Below, piece after piece: positions 18,665 through 27,628 of a stretch of 64,000 nt of DNA. The notes beneath the pieces are model-generated. The model was not told the origin of the DNA. It worked only from the letters and a program-made list of their open reading frames with translations, and did no database searches. The DNA lies in assembly GCA_016192075.1 (NCBI GenBank), contig JACPUU010000017.1, forward strand, positions 62,001 to 126,000. Reading direction: 5' to 3'. How positions within the stretch are numbered: position 1 is the stretch's first letter; the number at the start of each line of letters is the position of its first letter. Made by a program: the position numbers and the translations under genes. Origin of the DNA: Bacteroidota bacterium (GTDB taxonomy: Bacteria > Bacteroidota > Bacteroidia > Flavobacteriales_D > Crocinitomicaceae).

Positions 18665-21642
18665 TGAGAGTTGCTTTCGTTTCAGTCGTTTTTCTTTTCT
18701 GCAGCAGTGCACTTTCGCAGCGCTTTAATTTTGTCAATTATTCACTTGAAGAAGGGTTACCGCAATCACAGGTGTCTGATATTTGTCAGGACCGCTGGGG
18801 CTACCTCTGGATAGGAACCGAAACCGGTTTGAGCCGGTTTGATGGAATCAGGTTTGAGAATTTTTCAACCGATAATGGGTTGCCTGATAATGAAATTGAC
18901 AAAATATTCCTGGACAAAGACGGTAAAATATGGGTGGCTACCCCCAAGGGTATTGCCCGTTATTCATACAACGGGTTTGAGGCTTTCCCGTTTTCTGATT
19001 CGTTGTCGCTGGAGTTTCGTGTGAATGATTTGTGTGAAATGAATGAGCAGATTTACCTGGCAACGGATGAGGGGCTTTTACTTTTTGCAAGCGATTCGTT
19101 TCAATTGGTGACAAGGGGTATTGAAGAGGCCGGCTCTATGCGGGCACTTGCAAATGTGGGAGATACCTTACTTGTCTGCGGATCACGAAACGGACTTTTC
19201 AAATACAGCAGTGCGGGATTCAGATCATATAATCACCCGGCTTTAGATACACTCAATATTTCTGATGTTTACCTGCAGGGAAGAGAGATGCTGGTATCTA
19301 CTTATGGAAACGGTCTTTTCATCATCAACCTGGAATCCGGAAAAACAGAAGTAAAAGAATTACCGATTAACCGCATCCGTGCCATTTATGCAAACAGTGA
19401 ATCCATACTCTGCGCTACTAAAAACGGAGCCATTGAAATTACGCAGGATGGTATTTATCATTATACGTTGAGTAATGGATTAATTTTTGAAAATATCCGG
19501 TCCGTTTACATTGACCGCGAAGAAAATCTCTGGCTGGGATCTGACGGAAAGGGACTGATGAAACTTACCGGGAAATCCGTAATTTCATATACCCGGTCAG
19601 ACGGCTTAAGCAGTGATGCTGTTATGAGCATTACGCAGGATTCTGCAGGATTCTATTATTTTGGAACTTATGATGCAGGCGTAACCAAATGGCATGAAGA
19701 TGGAGACTCTTCCAAAGCTGTGATCTACAACGACGAGTTAAAAAATTCAACCGTGTGGATTACGGAAATGGAAAATGGTTTCAGGTGTTGGATTGGTTCA
19801 TCAGACGGAATTGATTTAATTGAAAACGGAAAAGTTGTCACCAGTCAGCAAATGGCGCAACTGACGGATTCAAGAATCAAAACATTTCTTTTTATCCATG
19901 ATTCGCTCCGCTTTTTTGGCGGCGCAGCCGGGGTAACAATGTTATCCGGTTCAGAAGTAAGGCCACTTTATGCAGATCATAACCTGGATGTAAACAAGCT
20001 TATTTTTTCAGACGGATACCTTTACATTGCAACTACGACAGGGTTGATTCAGAGTAACCCGGATGGAACCCAAATGAAGCTGATTCCGCTGCCTGAAAAC
20101 AATGTCAAAAGTATTGCTACAGACCGTGAGGGTAATTTATGGATTGGCACCAACAGCAGCGGTATCTTTGTGCAGAAAAAAGACGGCGGACTTTTTCCGT
20201 TTGAGCTTGACAAAGATGACACCCGTTCAAAAACCATTCTGGGGTTAATTACAGCTACTTCAGGAGACGTTTGGGTTGCTACACTTAATGGAGTTTACCA
20301 GGTTATTCTGGTAGAAGATGCAAACAATCAGTATACTATTAATCATTATGGCCGGGCTGAGGGATTAATTACCCTGGAGTGTAATCAAAATGCCATTTTT
20401 GAAGATCACGATCACAACATTTGGGTAGGAACGTCAGAAGGGCTGGTGCGCATAAACCCGGCATTAAACAGCGATCTGTTCCGTTTCAAAAGGCCTGAAC
20501 TGATGATTACCGGTGTGCGGCTTTTTATGGAAAAATTTGATTACAGTAACTACAATGTTGTGTCTGATAAAGAAACTGGTGTGCCGGTAAGTATCACCCT
20601 GCCGTATAACAAAAACCACCTGACCTTTGATTTTATTGGTATTAACCTGAAAGATCCTGAGGGGGTGCGTTATGAATACCGTTTGCGCGGGGCAGAAGAT
20701 TCGTGGTCACCCCTCACAGAAAACAGTTATGCCACCTATTCGTTTATTGCGCATGGTGAATATGATTTTGAGGTGAGGGCTATTAATGCTTCGGGTGAGT
20801 GGTCTGAAACAAGTCGGATGCACATTATCATACTTCCGCCTTTTTGGCTTACGTGGTGGTTTATCGGGCTAATGGTTTTGTTTGGCATTGCACTTATCAT
20901 TATCCTGTTCCGTATCCGTATCCGGGCAATTACACAGCGGCAGGAAAATGAACGGCTGGGGCTAAAAAACCGCCTTCTGTTTCTTGAACAGCAATCGCTC
21001 AATGCAAGCATGAACCGGCATTTCATTTTTAATTCACTCAATTCTATTCAGTATTTCATTAACAGTTCCAACAAACTGGCGGCAAATAAATACCTCACCA
21101 GTTTTGCCAAACTGATTCGCAAAAACCTCGATAGCTCCCAGGCAAATAATTTTATTGTAACGCTGAAAGAAGAAATTGAACGCATTGAGCTGTATTTGTC
21201 ACTTGAAAAAATGCGGTTTGAGGGCAAGTTTGAATATGTTGTAAAAATAGATGAGGACATTGATGCCGACAGCATTGAAATTCCAAGCATGATTTTGCAG
21301 CCTTTTGTTGAAAACAGTATCATTCACGGGGTGTTACCGATTGAACGGAAAGGATTGATTCAGTTAAAGATTTACCTTGAATTCGGGTTCCTGGTTTTTG
21401 AAGTGGTGGATGATGGAATTGGGATTGATAGCAGCCTTGCACTCAAAAAGAACAAAAGAACCGAAGAATCACATGATTCCATGGGTATGGAAATCACCAA
21501 CCGGCGCATTGAATTGCTGCATAAGCTAACGGGCGAAAATCTTATGATTATAGGGCCTTTTCAGGTCAATAATCAGCAGGGCGAAAGCCTTGGAACCAAG
21601 GTGATTATTAAGGTTAATGTCGAAAACCAGCAGAATTCATGA
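18664..21642 (+). CDS. Two-component-propeller sensor histidine kinase, LytS-type
   Basis: A 992-residue membrane sensor. After a signal sequence (VAFVSVVFLFCSSALS) comes a large periplasmic sensor of two-component-regulator propeller repeats (about 30-610; repeated units such as GYLWIGTETGLSRFDG, ENLWLGSDGKGLMKL, GNLWIGTNSSGIF). A Y_Y_Y beta-sandwich follows (about 620-710) and one transmembrane helix (WFIGLMVLFGIALIIILF). The cytoplasmic kinase is of the LytS/YehU class: phospho-accepting H786 in NRHFIFNSLNSIQ, N-box in ILQPFVENSIIHG and G-box VVDDGIGID, followed by a normal ATPase end. It uses a GTG start overlapping the regulator stop. Unlike hybrid systems of the same sensor type it has no fused receiver, consistent with its separate LytTR partner. 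The ligand is not predictable. Confidence 0.93.
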   Translation: MRVAFVSVVFLFCSSALSQRFNFVNYSLEEGLPQSQVSDICQDRWGYLWIGTETGLSRFDGIRFENFSTDNGLPDNEIDKIFLDKDGKIWVATPKGIARYSYNGFEAFPFSDSLSLEFRVNDLCEMNEQIYLATDEGLLLFASDSFQLVTRGIEEAGSMRALANVGDTLLVCGSRNGLFKYSSAGFRSYNHPALDTLNISDVYLQGREMLVSTYGNGLFIINLESGKTEVKELPINRIRAIYANSESILCATKNGAIEITQDGIYHYTLSNGLIFENIRSVYIDREENLWLGSDGKGLMKLTGKSVISYTRSDGLSSDAVMSITQDSAGFYYFGTYDAGVTKWHEDGDSSKAVIYNDELKNSTVWITEMENGFRCWIGSSDGIDLIENGKVVTSQQMAQLTDSRIKTFLFIHDSLRFFGGAAGVTMLSGSEVRPLYADHNLDVNKLIFSDGYLYIATTTGLIQSNPDGTQMKLIPLPENNVKSIATDREGNLWIGTNSSGIFVQKKDGGLFPFELDKDDTRSKTILGLITATSGDVWVATLNGVYQVILVEDANNQYTINHYGRAEGLITLECNQNAIFEDHDHNIWVGTSEGLVRINPALNSDLFRFKRPELMITGVRLFMEKFDYSNYNVVSDKETGVPVSITLPYNKNHLTFDFIGINLKDPEGVRYEYRLRGAEDSWSPLTENSYATYSFIAHGEYDFEVRAINASGEWSETSRMHIIILPPFWLTWWFIGLMVLFGIALIIILFRIRIRAITQRQENERLGLKNRLLFLEQQSLNASMNRHFIFNSLNSIQYFINSSNKLAANKYLTSFAKLIRKNLDSSQANNFIVTLKEEIERIELYLSLEKMRFEGKFEYVVKIDEDIDADSIEIPSMILQPFVENSIIHGVLPIERKGLIQLKIYLEFGFLVFEVVDDGIGIDSSLALKKNKRTEESHDSMGMEITNRRIELLHKLTGENLMIIGPFQVNNQQGESLGTKVIIKVNVENQQNS

Positions 21643-21660
21643 AAAAAAATGTGAAAATGC

Positions 21661-21691
21661 TTGTGTTGAGAAGATTTTATTTGTAAATTTG
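21661..21691 (+). promoter_or_regulatory. Possible promoter of the acidic lipoprotein
   Basis: TTG at 21661-21663, a 20-base spacer, then TAAATTTG at 21684-21691, a good match to TTG-N17-23-TAnnTTTG. It lies 35 bases before the ATG at 21726. Confidence 0.45.
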
Positions 21692-21725
21692 TTTTAATCG
21701 CTGGTATCCCCAGTTTTGAAGTAAT

Positions 21726-22013
21726 ATGATAAAAGGTTTAAAAATAGTAGGTTTTCTGACGCTTTTGCTGGCTTTTGCGGCTTGTGAAAAGTGTGAGAAA
21801 CCATTGTTTGCAGAAGATCCTTTTGTAAATGCTTCAGACCGCAATGCTGAAAAAGAAGGCAACCAGGTTGGTGGCCGTTCAGACGGTGATTTGCCGGTTA
21901 TTGAGGGTGACGTTCATGGAGATGGTGATATCACCGATCCAAATGAAGATGAGGATTATGACGGAATCGTTGATCCGGATGAAGATGAAGACTTTGACAA
22001 AGACGGTAAATAA
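21726..22013 (+). CDS. Small acidic lipoprotein with Asp-rich tail
   Basis: A 95-residue protein with a lipoprotein signal (lipobox LAFAAC, Cys at residue 20) and a CEKCEKP start of the mature part. The C-terminal third is a run of acidic motifs (DPNEDEDYDG, DPDEDEDFDKDG) resembling thrombospondin type 3 or EF-hand-like calcium-binding loops. Calcium binding is inferred from the DxDxDG spacing and not certain. It has its own plausible promoter and a strong terminator at 22031, so it is probably a monocistronic gene behind the histidine kinase. I do not recognise a named family. Confidence 0.7.
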   Translation: MIKGLKIVGFLTLLLAFAACEKCEKPLFAEDPFVNASDRNAEKEGNQVGGRSDGDLPVIEGDVHGDGDITDPNEDEDYDGIVDPDEDEDFDKDGK

Positions 22014-22030
22014 TTAACCATATATTCTTG

Positions 22031-22060
22031 AAAAGCCTCCCCCAACAGGGAGGCTTTTTT
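22031..22060 (+). terminator. Rho-independent terminator
   Basis: Eleven-base stem AAAAGCCTCCC / GGGAGGCTTTT with a 6-base loop, followed by a T-run. It ends the acidic-lipoprotein transcript and lies just before the MFS gene. Confidence 0.85.
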
Positions 22061-22089
22061 GTTGGTAATTACGGCTACCTTTGTACCCA

Positions 22090-23283
22090 ATGAAAGAACT
22101 CCCCAAAGATTTTTGGTTACTCTGTGTCTCAACCCTCTTGTTTACGCTTAGTTTCAACGTAATTCTTCCTGAACTGAACACCTTTCTGGAGTCTATTGGC
22201 GAGGGTGAAAATAAATGGGCCGTTCTTGTCCCCTGGACTATATCAGCTATGCTGCTAAGACCCCTGAGTGGGAAAATGGCTGATGTGGTTGGCCGAAAAT
22301 TTGTCATCGTTTTTGGTACACTGGTAAGTATACTGGCTGCATTTTTTTACCCGCTTGCAGCATTTCTGGCCTTCTTCTTTATGCTGCGTTTCTTTCACGG
22401 TTTTTGTGCCGGATTTCAGCCCACCGGCGCCTCAGCCCTGGCAGCTGATCTTATACCCGAAAAAATAAGGGGTGAAGCCATGGGCTTTTTTTCCATTTCT
22501 ATTTCACTTGGTTTTGGAATTGGTCAGGCGTTAAGCTCTCCGTTAAAACAGTTGTTAGGTATGGATGGCCTTTTTTATTCCGTAGCGGTCTTCGGGCTGC
22601 TATCACTGGTGCTTATTTTTCCGGTAAAAGAAACCAAACATCGCAGAAAAGATTTTAGAATTTCAGATATAATTCCGCGCCCGGCTGAAATTATTGCCCC
22701 CGAAGTTTTTGTGCCGGCTACCGTTATGTTTTTGATTACTATTTGTACCGGCTTTTACATGCTGCTGATTCCCGATATTACAACCCACCTGGGCATCGAA
22801 AACAAAGGACTTTTCTTTTTTACCCACATGGTCAGCAGCCTGGTGGTAAGATACCTTGCCGGACGTTTGTCTGACCGCATTGGCCGCCGCAAATCAACGG
22901 TACTGGGCCTGGCTGTATTTGCCCTTGCCACGTTGCTGATGACTGTTGTGAACGACCGGTCGTTATTCCTTTTTTGCGGATTTATTTATGGGGTAGGTAC
23001 CGGCATAATTTCACCCACCATTATGGCCTGGACAACCGATCTTTCACATCCTGAAAAAAAGGGCAGGGGACTTGCCACCATGTGGATGGGGCTTGAATTT
23101 GGTCTTATGATTGGTGCTTTTGGCGGTATGTATTTGTATGGCAATGATCCAAACCAGTTTCCGCTGATTTTTGGAATTGCCGCCGTGATTTTAATTACCA
23201 TTATTATTTACCTGCTTACCGTTGGCAGAAGAATGCGTGAGCATTATGCAGGCCCTGAAACAGATCACCGGGAGTTTAACTAG
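22090..23283 (+). CDS. Major facilitator superfamily transporter
   Basis: A 397-residue membrane protein with about 12 hydrophobic helices. The MFS loop 2-3 signature is visible as GKMADVVGRKFVIVFG near residue 57, and the matching 8-9 loop as GRLSDRIGRRKSTVLG, so both halves are intact. FQPTGASALAADLIPEKIRGEAMG lies between helices 4 and 5. Substrate cannot be told; proteins of this type are often annotated as drug or sugar efflux carriers. I chose the ATG at 22090 over a TTG at 22081. A TACCTTTG -7-like element at 22076-22083 would put transcription start almost at this ATG, implying a leaderless or nearly leaderless mRNA. The gene is convergent with the protease operon across a shared terminator. 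Confidence 0.9.
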   Translation: MKELPKDFWLLCVSTLLFTLSFNVILPELNTFLESIGEGENKWAVLVPWTISAMLLRPLSGKMADVVGRKFVIVFGTLVSILAAFFYPLAAFLAFFFMLRFFHGFCAGFQPTGASALAADLIPEKIRGEAMGFFSISISLGFGIGQALSSPLKQLLGMDGLFYSVAVFGLLSLVLIFPVKETKHRRKDFRISDIIPRPAEIIAPEVFVPATVMFLITICTGFYMLLIPDITTHLGIENKGLFFFTHMVSSLVVRYLAGRLSDRIGRRKSTVLGLAVFALATLLMTVVNDRSLFLFCGFIYGVGTGIISPTIMAWTTDLSHPEKKGRGLATMWMGLEFGLMIGAFGGMYLYGNDPNQFPLIFGIAAVILITIIIYLLTVGRRMREHYAGPETDHREFN

Positions 23284-23301
23284 CAACCAGGTTATAACCA
23301 T

Positions 23302-23345
23302 AAAAAAACCGGACTTTGAAATTAATTCAGAGTCCGGTTTTTTTT
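23302..23345. terminator. Bidirectional rho-independent terminator
   Basis: Stem AAAAAAACCGGACT / AGTCCGGTTTTTTT around a 15-base loop, with A-run and T-run on the two sides. It serves both the MFS gene from the left and the protease operon from the right. Confidence 0.85.
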
Positions 23346-23367
23346 GCAGAATGAAATGCGTGAACGG

Positions 23368-25485
23368 TTAGTTTTTTACAAACCTGTGAACTGAACTTTC
23401 ACCGTTTCCTTCAATGCGTATAAAATAAACGCCCTGTGGTAATAGTGCTGCAGAGAATCCAAGCTGGTTCATGCCGGTAAGTAATTCGCCGCTGTAAACA
23501 GTTGCAATTTGTTCACCCAAAACGTTAACCACAGTAATGGTATAATCAGCCGCGTTTTGAATGTCAAGGTTGATTTGCATAACGTCAGTAACCGGGTTTG
23601 GATAAATGCTGAAACCGCTGATTTGTTCTCCCTCCTGAACAGATACCATCGATTCAGGATACAGGTTAATGTCATCTATAAAAATGTTGTTTCCGCCGTC
23701 ACTTTCAAACTCAAATTTGAAACGCATGTTTGACACGTAATAGTCTGAGTTGATGTTGGTGACAGATACAGAATACCAGGCAGTTTCATCGGGTGGCAGG
23801 TACGAGGTGCTTGAATTAATTGAACTCAGGCTGCTGCCGTGAATGTTTTTTCGCAGTACCCAGGTTTGTCCGCAATCTTTTGAAATGTAAAAACGCAGCC
23901 ATTCATCATTATCCGTAGTACGTTTGCGGTATGCATACCTGAAATTGAAAACAATCGGGTCGGCCGGGTCTACACCGCTCAGGTCAATTGGGCCTGACAT
24001 GAAAGCATCCAGCGTTCCGGTTTGTGCAGCAGCATAGTTGTTCAGCCATACTGATTTATCACCGCTGGTTGATGCGGTGTTGGTAATTTCCCAGGCTTCA
24101 TCACCGTCGTCATCAACCAGTGTAAACCGGTCGTTGTCAGGGAAAGAAGTCAGTGTTTCAAATCCTTCAAAATAAGGCGGCGCATCACCGGGGTCTGAAT
24201 GAACAATAATGTAATTGGTTTTTGTATTTGTAAGGGTGGTAGACCCATCAGTTGCCTGTAATGAAACGCTGTAAACACCTGGTGTATTGTAGGTGATGGT
24301 TGGACTTGAGCTGGTAGATGAAGCAGGTGATCCACCGGTGAAAGTCCAGTTGGTGCCGGTTACTAAATTGTATGATTCATCGGTAAATGTAACAGACTCT
24401 CCGGCACAGATTTCAGTGCGGTCTCCGCTAAACAATACCTGGCAAAGCACATCGGGAGAGCTAACGCCTGTTGCACTCAGGTTAGACGGGGTCCACAAAT
24501 TGTCCCTGTCACCGGTATTTGATTCAAGTGCGGCATGCATTCTTGCCTTTTGCCCTTCTGTAAACATTTTTGAGCAGTATGAATATTCCATGTAATTCTC
24601 AACATTGTCTAATGAACTGCAGCTTACGCCGTTTATATTACACGAGGTCCATCCAATGGTATTTGGGGTATCGGTTACACCGTCATCAGTACTGCAGTTT
24701 CCGGCAAGTCCTGGTTCGTTGGAATCTCCCCAGCAATGTGCCAGGTTTAACCAGTGGCCAATTTCGTGTGACAGGGCTGTAGATACAGTCATGTTGCTGG
24801 TTCCGATACTGCCTACATAGTTGTGCAGAATTTTAATACCATTGCTCATAGATGTACCTGACCAGTTTGATGGATAGGTTGTATATCCGGCTGCGCCGCC
24901 TGCATCATTTACCACAAAAATGTTGAGGTATTTATTGCCCGGCCAGTTGCCCTGCGCATTCTGCACTGCCTGTACCTGGTCGTCATTCACATCGGCATGT
25001 GTTGTTTCGGTATAGGTACGTGTGATACCATTGGTACAGGTGCCGTTGTTTTTTTTACGGGCTAATTTGAATTCAATCTGGCAATCTGCCACAATTCCCA
25101 AAAATGCGGGGTTAACGGTTGACCAGGATGCATTCAGTTTATTGTAATTGTCGTTCATCAATTGCAGCGCATCATAAATCTGGGCATCTGAAATATTCTC
25201 AGCGCCGTTGGTATGCAGCACGTGAAATACAACCGGAATGGTATAAACCGCAGTGCGCGCATTGGGGTCATATTCATTGGCAATGTAGTTTGCTGTCCAT
25301 TCTTCCAGTTCCTGCTTTGATTGCTCCATATCAAGCGCAATGGCCGGATTGGATGCTTTCAGCTCATCCATTTTTTCGTTGGTATGGCAATAGTGAATTT
25401 CTTCCTGCTGCGCAAACGTAACGACATTGATTAAAACACCTGAAGCCAGCAGGAGTTTTGAAAAAAGTCTGTTTTTATTTTTCAT
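23368..25485 (-). CDS. Secreted M43 zinc metalloprotease with T9SS type A signal
   Basis: A 705-residue exported protein. After the signal peptide comes a pappalysin-type (M43) catalytic domain with the extended zinc motif HEIGHWLNLAHCWG (HExxHxxxxxH) near residue 240, and a downstream Met-turn region (ENYMEYSYCSKMF). A PKD domain follows (about 370-440; NWTFTGGSPASS, ITYNTPGVYSVSLQATDG), then a jelly-roll module (about 460-620; VFNFRYAYRKRT, RFYISKDCGQTWVLRKN). The C-terminal 75 residues are a T9SS type A sorting domain (FSIYPNPVTDVMQINL, GVYFIRIEGNG). It should be secreted across the outer membrane and cleaved there. It is the third and most divergent gene of a three-paralog operon, 30 bases after its neighbour. 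The substrate is unknown. Confidence 0.92.
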   Translation of the reverse strand: MKNKNRLFSKLLLASGVLINVVTFAQQEEIHYCHTNEKMDELKASNPAIALDMEQSKQELEEWTANYIANEYDPNARTAVYTIPVVFHVLHTNGAENISDAQIYDALQLMNDNYNKLNASWSTVNPAFLGIVADCQIEFKLARKKNNGTCTNGITRTYTETTHADVNDDQVQAVQNAQGNWPGNKYLNIFVVNDAGGAAGYTTYPSNWSGTSMSNGIKILHNYVGSIGTSNMTVSTALSHEIGHWLNLAHCWGDSNEPGLAGNCSTDDGVTDTPNTIGWTSCNINGVSCSSLDNVENYMEYSYCSKMFTEGQKARMHAALESNTGDRDNLWTPSNLSATGVSSPDVLCQVLFSGDRTEICAGESVTFTDESYNLVTGTNWTFTGGSPASSTSSSPTITYNTPGVYSVSLQATDGSTTLTNTKTNYIIVHSDPGDAPPYFEGFETLTSFPDNDRFTLVDDDGDEAWEITNTASTSGDKSVWLNNYAAAQTGTLDAFMSGPIDLSGVDPADPIVFNFRYAYRKRTTDNDEWLRFYISKDCGQTWVLRKNIHGSSLSSINSSTSYLPPDETAWYSVSVTNINSDYYVSNMRFKFEFESDGGNNIFIDDINLYPESMVSVQEGEQISGFSIYPNPVTDVMQINLDIQNAADYTITVVNVLGEQIATVYSGELLTGMNQLGFSAALLPQGVYFIRIEGNGESSVHRFVKN

Positions 25486-25515
25486 GGTAGTTGGTGATAA
25501 GATATTGCTTTGGTT

Positions 25516-27627
25516 TTATTCTTTAATAAATTTAATGACCCGGTTACCGGTATCTGTTTTAACGTGGATAAAATAGACACCCGTTTCAAGGTCACTCAAA
25601 TTGGTATTCCAGGTATTTTCACCCACAAAAACCGAACCGTTGTAAACGGTACAGACAATTTGTCCAAGGGTATTTTCAATGTAAACGGTACAGTTTGTTT
25701 CACTGCTGAACGTGGCAGTGATATTAACCTGTTCTGACGCCGGATTCGGATAAACTGACAGGGATCCTGAAACGGTTTCTTCTGCAATACCGGTCATAGA
25801 TTCAGGGTATAAATTGATGTGGTCAATGTAAATGTTATTGCCTACATCATTTCTGAAAACAAATTTGTACCTGAAGTTGGCAACGTAGTAATCTGAATTA
25901 ATGTTGGTCACATCTACCTTTACCCATTCGGTGTCTGATGCCGGTTCATAGGGCGTGCTCAACACCTCGGTACTGAGCTGGCTGCCGTGCAGGTTTTTGC
26001 GCAATGCCCAGGTTTCACCACAGTCTTTGGATACATAAAACTGCAGCCACTCATCATTGGCAGAAGAACGTTTTTTGTAGGCATACCTGAAATTGAAAAC
26101 AATGTTGTCTGCAGGATCTACCGTACTCAGATCAATGGGGCCCGACGTAAATGAATCTTCACTGCCGTCGTTTTCACCAAAATTTTTGAGTTTCAGACAT
26201 TGTGTTCCGGTATAGGCCACGTCGTTAAAAATATTCCAGGCCTGCCCGCCGTCATCATTCTGAACCAGGAATTGCTGGTTGTCCGGAAAGCTAGTAAACG
26301 ATTCAAAACCTTCTGAATAAGGCAGTGGCTCTCCCGGGTTGGCGAGCACAATTACATAGTCATTGACAATGGTTGATACAGATGATGAGCCGTCAGTCAC
26401 CTCCAATGAAATATCATAAATGCCGGGTGTGTTGTAGGTAATAAACGGATCCTGCAGTGAAGAAACTGCCGGTGAACCGCCTGAAAAATTCCAGGTGCGG
26501 CCGGATACATTAAAATACGAATCATCGTAAAACTGAATACCTGAACCCGCGCAAATTACGGTTGCACCTGACGAAAAAGCGGCCATGCATAATTGTTCTG
26601 GCAAACCTACGCCGGTTGCAGCCTGGTTGGCCAATGAAGTCAGGTTTGAGAGAAATGTAATGTCTGAAATGTTGAAGAGCATAATGGCTTTTTGATCTTC
26701 AGAAAACATGTTCTGGCAGGGTGCATAGCTCATGTAATTTTCCCACTGATCGTATGAGTCAAACCCGTACGGATCGTTTACCGGAATATCGGTACAGGAA
26801 TTTTGTGATGAACCACATGACCAGTGTGCTTCACTTTCAGGTGGAGTATCGCAGCAATAGTCGCCGTTGTCAGCACAATCGTCAGCATGACAGCCGCCCT
26901 GAAATGTGTGAAAAAGACCCAGGCAATGACCTATTTCGTGCGTCAGTGTCCGGTCACCTGAAAGGGCTGTGCCTACAGTGCCGTAGGCATCGTGCCGGAT
27001 AATAACGCCGTAATTGGAACTGCCGCCTGAATATGGAAATTCAGCATAGCCCAACGTAATTCCTTCACCGTCTGATGCGATGGAATTTACGACCCATATA
27101 TTCATGTAATTGTTCCGGTTCCAGGCATCAAGTCCGCCCTGGCTGTAATGCTTTGCATTATCACCTGCGTCGTCTGTAGTACCAGGGCTGTAGCGTCGTT
27201 CAACACCGTTGGTGCAGTTTCCGTCGGGATCAATTTTTGCCAGTTCAAACTGAATTCCAACATTGGCAGCCAAAGGTTCAAAATGGGCATTTACACTGTT
27301 ACGGGTATCGATCGTGTCTGCATTTAACCGGTTGTAATCTTCATTCAGCATATCAATACCGCTTAAGATTTGCTCATACGAAATGTTGCTTTCATCGCCT
27401 TTATGAATGACGTGAACAACTACCGGAATAATAATCGGATCGGTTCGGTCCTGACCCGGATTGAGGCCATGTGTAATACGCAATACCTGCTCATGAATGG
27501 AAAGTTCACGGCCCAGGTTTTCAAGGTTGAGCCGGGTGTTATGGGCGTCAAAACCACAGCTGTTTTGCTGGCTGAATGCAGGCAGGGAGACAGAACCCAA
27601 AAAGAGGAGCAGAAGTAGATTTTTCAT
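25516..27627 (-). CDS. Secreted M43 zinc metalloprotease with T9SS type A signal
   Basis: A 703-residue paralog of the flanking genes with the same order: signal peptide (LLLLLFLGSVSLPAFSQ), M43 catalytic domain with HEIGHCLGLFHTFQGG near residue 228 and ENYMSYAPCQNMFS as the Met-turn, PKD domain, jelly-roll module (VFNFRYAYKKRSSANDEW) and type A sorting domain (LSVYPNPASEQVNITA, GVYFIHVKTDTGN). Between the zinc motif and the Met-turn is a Cys-rich stretch (CHADDCADNGDYCCDTPP) likely to form disulfides. It starts one base after the stop of the upstream paralog, so the two are co-translated. It is closer to the 27629 gene than to the 23368 gene, which suggests successive duplications. Confidence 0.92.
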   Translation of the reverse strand: MKNLLLLLFLGSVSLPAFSQQNSCGFDAHNTRLNLENLGRELSIHEQVLRITHGLNPGQDRTDPIIIPVVVHVIHKGDESNISYEQILSGIDMLNEDYNRLNADTIDTRNSVNAHFEPLAANVGIQFELAKIDPDGNCTNGVERRYSPGTTDDAGDNAKHYSQGGLDAWNRNNYMNIWVVNSIASDGEGITLGYAEFPYSGGSSNYGVIIRHDAYGTVGTALSGDRTLTHEIGHCLGLFHTFQGGCHADDCADNGDYCCDTPPESEAHWSCGSSQNSCTDIPVNDPYGFDSYDQWENYMSYAPCQNMFSEDQKAIMLFNISDITFLSNLTSLANQAATGVGLPEQLCMAAFSSGATVICAGSGIQFYDDSYFNVSGRTWNFSGGSPAVSSLQDPFITYNTPGIYDISLEVTDGSSSVSTIVNDYVIVLANPGEPLPYSEGFESFTSFPDNQQFLVQNDDGGQAWNIFNDVAYTGTQCLKLKNFGENDGSEDSFTSGPIDLSTVDPADNIVFNFRYAYKKRSSANDEWLQFYVSKDCGETWALRKNLHGSQLSTEVLSTPYEPASDTEWVKVDVTNINSDYYVANFRYKFVFRNDVGNNIYIDHINLYPESMTGIAEETVSGSLSVYPNPASEQVNITATFSSETNCTVYIENTLGQIVCTVYNGSVFVGENTWNTNLSDLETGVYFIHVKTDTGNRVIKFIKE

Positions 27628-27628
27628 G

